From: an uncultured Christensenellaceae bacterium
GTDB taxonomy: Bacteria > Bacillota > Clostridia > Christensenellales > Christensenellaceae
NCBI GenBank assembly: GCA_934438035.1
Contig: CAKSBK010000012.1
Span: 1 to 11,538 of the forward strand
DNA length: 11,538 bases
Reading direction: 5' to 3'
The position numbers and the translations under genes were made by a program. The notes below the pieces were generated by a model that saw nothing but the letters and a program-made list of their open reading frames with translations, was not told the DNA's origin and did no database searches. Below, in pieces: positions 6,306-11,538 of this stretch (positions are counted from its first letter, which is position 1; each line of letters opens with the position of its first letter).

Positions 6306-8294
6306 ATGCAGAGAATAGGCGTATTTGTATGTTGGTGCGGCTCTAATATCGCAGCTACGGTTGACGTTGAAGCGGTTGCCAACACACTTGCAAACGAACC
6401 CGGTGTAGTTTTCTCTACCAATTATCAGTACATGTGCTCCGAAGCGGGGCAGACAATGATTGAAAATGCCATTAAGGATAACAAGCTTACGGGCGTTGTA
6501 ATCTGCTCATGCTCGCCGAGAATGCACGAAGCGACCTTCAGAAAGACCGCCGCAAGAGCGGGCCTTAACCCCTATCTCGTTGAGATTGCAAACATTCGCG
6601 AGCAGTGCTCATGGATTCATAAGGACAAGATAAGCGGCACGGAAAAGGCTATCATATTAGGAAGATCCGCCATAGCTAAGGTGCTTTTAAACACCCCTCT
6701 TACGGCAGGCACTTCCCCCGTTACCAAAAGAGCGCTCGTTATCGGCGGCGGTATAGCCGGCATTCAGACTGCGCTTGATATCGCAGAGGCGGGCTTTGAG
6801 GTAGATATAGTTGAAAAGAAGCCTACTATCGGCGGCAAGATGAGCCAGATAGATAAGACCTTCCCCACGCTTGACTGCGCGGCATGTATCTTGACTCCTA
6901 AAATGGTTGAAGTCGCTCAGAACGAAAAGGTAAAGATTTACTCCTACAGCGAGGTTGAAGACGTTAAGGGCTTTATCGGCAACTTCAGCGTTAAAATCAG
7001 AAGAAAGGCCCGCTACGTTAAAGAAGACATCTGCACGGGCTGCGGTCTTTGCACGGAAAAATGTCCTCAGAAAAAGGTTCCGAATGAGTTTAACCTCAAC
7101 ATGGATAACCACAGAGCAATTTACATTCCCTTTGCTCAGGCAGTTCCCAAGGTTGCGACAATAGACGCAAACTACTGCACCAAGCTTAAGACCGGAAAAT
7201 GCGGCGTTTGCGCAAAGGTCTGCGAGGCTAAGGCAATCGACTACGAGCAGCAGGATGAAATAATCGAGCGTCAGTACGGCGCAATCGTTGCGGCAACGGG
7301 CTTTAACCCGATAGACGTTAAGAATTACGACGAGTATGCATACTCCAAGAGCCCCGACGTAGTAACCTCTCTTGAATATGAGAGACTTATGAACGCGGCA
7401 GGCCCCACGAACGGCACGCTTTTACGTCCCTCCGACGGCAAGCACCCGCATACGATCGTATTTGTACAGTGCGTAGGCTCCCGTTCGGACGACGGCTGCG
7501 GCAAGCCTTACTGCTCTAAGGTATGCTGCATGTATACCGCAAAGCACGCTATGCTTACAAGAGAAAAGTATCCCGATACAGACGTATACGTATTCTATAT
7601 AGACGTAAGAACGCCCGGAAAGAACTTTGACGAGTTCTACAGAAGAGCGGTTGAGCAGTACGGCGTACATTACATCAAGGGCATGGTAGGAAAAGTCGCT
7701 CCTCACGACGGCAAGCTCATGGTTCAGGCTTCGGACCTCATCTCTAACGAGCAGCTCCATATCGACGCGGATATGGTTGTTCTCGCTGCAGCGATAGAGC
7801 CCGATAAATCCGCAAGACCTCTTGCGACAAAGCTTACCGCTTCTATGGATACGAACGACTTCTTCACAGAGGCTCATCCCAAGCTTCGTCCCGTAGAGTC
7901 TCCTACGGCGGGCGTGTTCCTCTCCGGAATGTGCCAGGGCCCGAAGGATATCCCCGAGACTGTCGCTCAGGCTTCCGCAGCTGCGGCTAAGGTAATAGGT
8001 CTTCTCGTTAAAGACAATATCACCTGCAACCCCTGCGTTGCTCATTCAAACGAGATGCTCTGCAACGGCTGCTCTGTTTGCCAGAACGTATGCCCCTACG
8101 GAGCTATTACATATGTCGATAAAGAGTTCCCGCTTCCCGGCAGGAAGATTGAGGTCAGAAGAGTTTCCTCCGTTAACCCGGCGGTTTGCCAGGGCTGCGG
8201 CGCCTGCACGGTTGCCTGTCCCTCCGGAGCTATGGACCTTAACGGCTTCTCTAACAGACAGATCATGGCGGAGGTAGACGCAATATGCAAGTAA
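6306..8294 (+). CDS. hdrA: Heterodisulfide reductase-like subunit A (HdrA), flavin subunit
   Basis: A 662-residue FAD and iron-sulfur protein, the flavin-bearing and proposed bifurcating core of Hdr complexes. The order is an N-terminal domain with conserved cysteines (Cys9, 11, 44, 68, 70, 101), an FAD-binding Rossmann motif GGGIAG (147-152), the HdrA-typical DCAACILTPKM (190-200), two inserted cluster motifs (Cys243/246/249/253; Cys291/299/302/306), the remainder of the oxidoreductase domain with GSRSDDGCGKPYC (391-403), and a C-terminal ferredoxin domain with two [4Fe-4S] sites (Cys586/589/592/596; Cys628/631/634/638). All family elements are present and no selenocysteine is evident. GGAGGAG lies 8 bases upstream. 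It overlaps flxD by 10 bp, which suggests translational coupling. In this role it would receive electrons through FlxD and pass them to ferredoxin and to HdrC/HdrB. Confidence 0.93.
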   Translation: MQRIGVFVCWCGSNIAATVDVEAVANTLANEPGVVFSTNYQYMCSEAGQTMIENAIKDNKLTGVVICSCSPRMHEATFRKTAARAGLNPYLVEIANIREQCSWIHKDKISGTEKAIILGRSAIAKVLLNTPLTAGTSPVTKRALVIGGGIAGIQTALDIAEAGFEVDIVEKKPTIGGKMSQIDKTFPTLDCAACILTPKMVEVAQNEKVKIYSYSEVEDVKGFIGNFSVKIRRKARYVKEDICTGCGLCTEKCPQKKVPNEFNLNMDNHRAIYIPFAQAVPKVATIDANYCTKLKTGKCGVCAKVCEAKAIDYEQQDEIIERQYGAIVAATGFNPIDVKNYDEYAYSKSPDVVTSLEYERLMNAAGPTNGTLLRPSDGKHPHTIVFVQCVGSRSDDGCGKPYCSKVCCMYTAKHAMLTREKYPDTDVYVFYIDVRTPGKNFDEFYRRAVEQYGVHYIKGMVGKVAPHDGKLMVQASDLISNEQLHIDADMVVLAAAIEPDKSARPLATKLTASMDTNDFFTEAHPKLRPVESPTAGVFLSGMCQGPKDIPETVAQASAAAAKVIGLLVKDNITCNPCVAHSNEMLCNGCSVCQNVCPYGAITYVDKEFPLPGRKIEVRRVSSVNPAVCQGCGACTVACPSGAMDLNGFSNRQIMAEVDAICK

Positions 8295-8722
8295 ACAACG
8301 AATATACACCTAAAATAGTAGCCTTCTGCTGCAACTGGTGCTCTTATGCAGGCGCAGACCTTGCGGGAACGAACAGACTTAACTATCCCTCAAACGTAAA
8401 GATAGTAAGAGTGCCCTGCTCATGCAGAGTTAACCCCATGTTCATCTTAAGGGCGTTCCAGAGAGGAGCGGACGGCGTTATACTTTGCGGTTGCCACCCG
8501 GGCGATTGCCACTATACAACCGGCAACTATTACGCAAGAAGAAGAATGACTCTTCTGTTCTCAATGCTTGATTATTTGGGCATAGAGAGAGACAGAACGA
8601 GAGTAGAGTGGGTCTCCGCGGCTGAGGGCGCAAAATTTGCAGAGACTATGAACAGCTTTGCAGAGGCTATCGGCAAGCTCGGCGAGAGCAAGAGATTGGA
8701 GGACTTAAGATGCAGAAAATGA
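8285..8722 (+). CDS. flxD: FlxD / MvhD-like [2Fe-2S] electron-transfer subunit
   Basis: A 145-residue MvhD-family protein, the small iron-sulfur subunit that docks an electron-input module onto HdrA. The conserved cysteine set is complete: FCCNWC (Cys15, 16, 19), PCSC (Cys45, 47) and CGCHPGDCHY (Cys68, 70, 75). In methanogens it links the MvhAG hydrogenase to HdrA. Here no hydrogenase genes follow; instead an NAD(P)H-type flavoprotein module does, so this is the FlxD variant. Its start codon lies inside the end of hdrA (10-bp overlap), and its own end overlaps the next gene by 13 bp. Confidence 0.9.
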   Translation: MQVNNEYTPKIVAFCCNWCSYAGADLAGTNRLNYPSNVKIVRVPCSCRVNPMFILRAFQRGADGVILCGCHPGDCHYTTGNYYARRRMTLLFSMLDYLGIERDRTRVEWVSAAEGAKFAETMNSFAEAIGKLGESKRLEDLRCRK

Positions 8723-9690
8723 TCAAGGATAAGGCTATAGAGCTTTTAGAGAACGGTACTGTAGACCGCGTCCTCGGTTGGAAAACAGGCGAGTTCTTCT
8801 ATGACATAACTCCCGCTCTTTTCACGGCCAAGGAGGAGGTTGAAGCGGATTTCGTATATAACGATTTCTGCGGCGCAAACCTCTCTAAATATCTCGTTAA
8901 GGAATGCGAAAAGCCGGGAGACGGCAAGGTAGCGGTTTTCTTAAAGCCCTGTGATTCTTTAAGCTTTAACGAGCTTTTAACCGAGCATAGAATCAAAAGA
9001 GAGAAGATTTACGCAGTCGGCATTGCCTGCGACGGAAAGACGGACGCAGAGAGCTTAAGAAAGCTCGGCTTTAAGGGCGTAACCGCAGTTAAAGCCGAGG
9101 GAGAAAGCCTCGTTTTATCAACGATGTACGGCGAGCGCACCGTTTTAAAGGCGGACGCTTTAATGGAGCGCTGCAAGAACTGCAAGTCAAAGAAGATTGC
9201 GGCGGACGTTGACGAGATGATAGGCGAGGACGGCGAAAAGCTTGAAAGCGCAAGGTTTGATAAGGTTGCTGAGCTTGAAAACATGACGGCGGAGGAGCGT
9301 TTTAACTTCTGGAGAAACGAGCTTTCACGCTGCATACGCTGCAACGCCTGCAGAAACGTATGCCCTGCATGCACCTGCAAGACCTGCGTATTTGATAACC
9401 ATGATTCGGGAATAGACACCAAGGCGAGCGCGGATACGTTTGAAGAGAATATGTTCCATATAATAAGAGCCTTCCACGTTGTCGGCAGATGCACGGACTG
9501 CGGCGAATGCTCGAGAGTATGTCCGCAGCATATTCCGCTCCACCTGTTAAACAGAAAGTTCATAAAGGACTATAACGAGCTTTACGGCGAGTTCCAGGCG
9601 GGCGAAGAGGTAGGCGCAAAGGGTCCCTTAACGAGCTTCAGCTTTGACGACTGTGAACCCGGCATAGTACACGAAAGGGGACAGGAATAA
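8710..9690 (+). CDS. FlxC-like iron-sulfur subunit
   Basis: A 326-residue iron-sulfur protein. The N-terminal half (about 1-200) resembles the coenzyme F420 hydrogenase beta/AsrA-like type, with VAVFLKPCDSLS (75-86) and a CKNC pair at Cys155/158. The C-terminal half has two ferredoxin-like sites, Cys208/211/214/218-Pro and Cys261/264/267/271-Pro, with extra cysteines at 221, 223 and 226 directly after the first. By gene order between the MvhD-like and AsrA-like genes it corresponds to FlxC; the FlxB/FlxC letters are assigned by position and could be swapped. GGAGG at 8698-8702, inside the end of flxD, supports the start. It would form part of the wire between the NADH-oxidising subunit and FlxD/HdrA. 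Confidence 0.75.
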   Translation: MQKMIKDKAIELLENGTVDRVLGWKTGEFFYDITPALFTAKEEVEADFVYNDFCGANLSKYLVKECEKPGDGKVAVFLKPCDSLSFNELLTEHRIKREKIYAVGIACDGKTDAESLRKLGFKGVTAVKAEGESLVLSTMYGERTVLKADALMERCKNCKSKKIAADVDEMIGEDGEKLESARFDKVAELENMTAEERFNFWRNELSRCIRCNACRNVCPACTCKTCVFDNHDSGIDTKASADTFEENMFHIIRAFHVVGRCTDCGECSRVCPQHIPLHLLNRKFIKDYNELYGEFQAGEEVGAKGPLTSFSFDDCEPGIVHERGQE

Positions 9691-9691
9691 T

Positions 9692-10717
9692 ATGAAAAAA
9701 GTATCCCTTGATAATTTAAACTCCGTATTTGCGGCGGCCTCCCAAAACTGCGCGTTATATTTACCCGTTGACGCAGAGGCGGGCGTTGCAAAATACGAAA
9801 AATGGGAGGACGGCAAAACGCTCTCAAGCGCTCTTAACACCGTTCGTTCGGCTAAGGACTTCTTCTTCCCTCAGGTTGAGAATATGGCCGAGTTTAAGGT
9901 AGAGGGCAAAAAGATAGAGATAATCGATACCCGTAAGGAGGCGGAGGATTTCATAATGTTCGGCGTAAGAGCCTGCGACTTTAGATCCTTCTCCATTCTT
10001 GATAAGGTTTATCTCACCGACCCCGTTGACAGCTACTATAAGACGAGAAGAGACCATGCGACAATAGTCACTCTCGCATGCTCCGAGCCCGAGGAAACCT
10101 GCTTCTGCACGACCTTCGGAATAGACGCAACCGAGCCCGGCGGAGACGTAAGCGCATGGATTGCCGACGGAGATATGTATTTTAAGGCGAACACCGAAAA
10201 GGGCGAGGCGTTCTTAAAGACGGTTGACGCAGCTCTAACCGACGGCGATGAAGAAAAGGTAAGCGAGGCGAAGGCTGCCGCAAAGGAAATTTTAGATAAG
10301 CTTCCCATAAGCGGTCTTGACATGTCGCGCTACAACGAAAAGGAGCTTTTAAGCATATTTAACGATTCTCGCTGGGATGAGCTTTCGGAAGCATGCCTTG
10401 CCTGCGGAACCTGCACATACGTTTGCCCCACCTGTCAGTGCTACGACATCCGTGAGTTTGACACCGGTCACGGCATTAAGCGTTTCCGCTGCTGGGACAG
10501 CTGCATGTATGCTGACTTCACAAAGGAAGCTGCCGGCAACCCGAGACCTACACAGATGCAGCGCTTCAGACAGCGTTTTATGCACAAGCTCGTATATTTC
10601 CCCGCAAACAACGGCGGCGAATACGGCTGCGTAGGCTGCGGCAGATGCTTAAAGAAGTGCCCTATTCAGATGAATATCGTAAAAGTAATTAAAGCATTGG
10701 GGGTAGAAGAGAAATGA
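9692..10717 (+). CDS. FlxB-like iron-sulfur subunit (AsrA-related)
   Basis: A 341-residue protein related to anaerobic sulfite reductase subunit A and sulfhydrogenase beta subunits. It has the family segment GVRACDFRSFSILDKV (91-106), Cys130 with CFC at 137-139, and two ferredoxin-type sites, Cys235/238/241/245-Pro and Cys313/316/319/323-Pro, with further cysteines at 248, 250, 267 and 271. It starts 2 bp after the preceding stop, with a purine-rich GGGGACAGGA ahead of the ATG, and its TGA overlaps the next gene as ATGA. It probably passes electrons between the flavoprotein FlxA and the FlxC-like subunit. A true sulfite reductase role is unlikely because this operon follows the Hdr layout and no siroheme subunit is seen, although the sequence downstream is not visible. 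Confidence 0.8.
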   Translation: MKKVSLDNLNSVFAAASQNCALYLPVDAEAGVAKYEKWEDGKTLSSALNTVRSAKDFFFPQVENMAEFKVEGKKIEIIDTRKEAEDFIMFGVRACDFRSFSILDKVYLTDPVDSYYKTRRDHATIVTLACSEPEETCFCTTFGIDATEPGGDVSAWIADGDMYFKANTEKGEAFLKTVDAALTDGDEEKVSEAKAAAKEILDKLPISGLDMSRYNEKELLSIFNDSRWDELSEACLACGTCTYVCPTCQCYDIREFDTGHGIKRFRCWDSCMYADFTKEAAGNPRPTQMQRFRQRFMHKLVYFPANNGGEYGCVGCGRCLKKCPIQMNIVKVIKALGVEEK

Positions 10718-11538
10718 TTAAAGAAACATTGATCCCTATGATCGGCGTTATAACCGATATCAGACAGGAAACGCCCGATGTTAAAACATTCAGAGTAAAC
10801 GCACCCGAGGGCGGCAAGGTTTTTGAGCATATGCCCGGTCAGTGCGCAATGCTCTCCGTTCCGGGAGTAGGCGAGGCTATGTTCTCAATAACCTCCTCTC
10901 CTACGAATAAGGAGTTTCAGGAGTTTTCCATCAAGCGCTGCGGCTGCGTTACAAACTGGCTGCACGGGCTTGAGGTCGGTCAGATGATAACCATAAGAGG
11001 GCCTTACGGCAAAAACTTCCCCGTTGAGGAAGATTTTAAGGGCAAGGATCTTCTCTTCATCGCCGGCGGTATCGGCCTTGCGCCTCTTCGTTCCGTAATA
11101 AACTACTGCCGTTTCTACAGAGAAAATTACGGCAAAATAGACATCGTTTACGGCTCAAGAAGCAAGGAAGACCTTGTATTCTATAAGGAAATATTAGACG
11201 AGTGGTGTAAGGACGATTCCATAAACGTTCACCTCACCATCGACCGTGCGCAGGATAACTGGGACGGTCACGTAGGCTTTGTTCCCTCATACGTTGAGGA
11301 GCTGGGCTTTGACACAAATAAAACCGCTATTATCTGCGGACCGCCTATAATGATTAAATTCACGCTCGCGGGTTTGCAGAAGCTCGGCTTTAACAAAACT
11401 CAGGTCTTCACAACGATGGAGCTTAAGATGAAGTGCGGCATCGGAAAATGCGGAAGATGCAATATCGGAAGCAAATACGTCTGCAAGGACGGTCCCGTTT
11501 TCCGCTGCGACCAGTTAGACGAATTACCGAACGAATAT
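10714..11538 (+). CDS. flxA: FlxA-like FAD/NAD(P)H oxidoreductase subunit (3' end beyond window)
   Basis: An open frame of 275 codons with no stop before the window ends; family members are about this long, so little is likely missing. It belongs to the ferredoxin-NADP reductase superfamily, close to AsrB and PyrK. Motifs in order are the FAD-domain region MFSITSSP, RGPYGKNF, the nucleotide-binding GGIGLAPLRS, YGSR, CGPPIM, and a C-terminal [2Fe-2S] site in MELKMKCGIGKCGRC with a further cysteine in KYVCKDG and one in FRCDQ. It should be the NADH (or NADPH) entry point of the complex; the sequence does not decide which nucleotide. It is coupled to the preceding gene by an ATGA overlap. Confidence 0.85.
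   Translation, partial: MIKETLIPMIGVITDIRQETPDVKTFRVNAPEGGKVFEHMPGQCAMLSVPGVGEAMFSITSSPTNKEFQEFSIKRCGCVTNWLHGLEVGQMITIRGPYGKNFPVEEDFKGKDLLFIAGGIGLAPLRSVINYCRFYRENYGKIDIVYGSRSKEDLVFYKEILDEWCKDDSINVHLTIDRAQDNWDGHVGFVPSYVEELGFDTNKTAIICGPPIMIKFTLAGLQKLGFNKTQVFTTMELKMKCGIGKCGRCNIGSKYVCKDGPVFRCDQLDELPNEY

Noticed and set aside
7422..8045. Minus-strand open frame of 207 codons inside hdrA
   Set aside because: It is antisense to conserved HdrA sequence, without its own ribosome binding site or recognisable domain.
9692..11538. Anaerobic sulfite reductase (AsrAB) operon
   Set aside because: The two proteins are related to AsrA and AsrB, but they follow an MvhD-like gene and hdrABC without a visible siroheme subunit, which fits FlxB/FlxA. 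A siroheme subunit beyond the window cannot be excluded.

Overview
The window looks like chromosomal DNA of a strictly anaerobic, moderate-GC bacterium, most likely a Clostridia-type Bacillota. The reasons are strong AGGAGG-type ribosome binding sites, an NADH-linked heterodisulfide-reductase-like (Hdr) complex rich in iron-sulfur clusters, and a site matching the redox repressor Rex. Nothing in the sequence fixes a genus.

Layout. Positions 1-310 carry no convincing gene and hold several nested inverted repeats. A well-formed promoter at 379-407 drives a metallo-beta-lactamase-fold hydrolase (438-1238). It converges on, and overlaps by 4 bp, a LysR-type regulator on the minus strand (1235-2155). 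A 570-bp AT-rich intergenic region (2156-2725) separates the divergent lysR gene from a long plus-strand operon. This region holds a 13-bp inverted repeat over the putative lysR promoter, a Rex-like operator (2346-2363), a perfect 16-bp palindrome (2373-2388) and a four-copy GGGAAAT/ATTTCCC array that can fold into a hairpin (2465-2563).

The operon (2726 to beyond 11538) runs malate dehydrogenase, class II fumarase, hdrB, hdrC, hdrA, flxD (mvhD-like), flxC-like, flxB-like, flxA-like. The last gene is still open at the window end. Genes are 0 to 37 bp apart or overlap by 4 to 13 bp, so they are probably co-transcribed and translationally coupled. HdrABC plus FlxABCD is the known architecture of an NADH dehydrogenase/heterodisulfide-reductase-like complex, proposed to split NADH electrons between ferredoxin and a second, higher-potential acceptor by flavin-based bifurcation.

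What stands out is the partnership with malate dehydrogenase and fumarase. Together they interconvert oxaloacetate, malate and fumarate and recycle NADH, while the Flx-Hdr complex handles NADH, ferredoxin and an unidentified acceptor at HdrB. No DsrC, coenzyme M system, MetF or flavoprotein fumarate reductase is visible here, so the acceptor is open. A fumarate-linked acceptor, possibly encoded just downstream, is the most attractive inference. A Rex-like site upstream fits control by the NADH/NAD+ ratio; the divergent LysR protein may add a metabolite signal.
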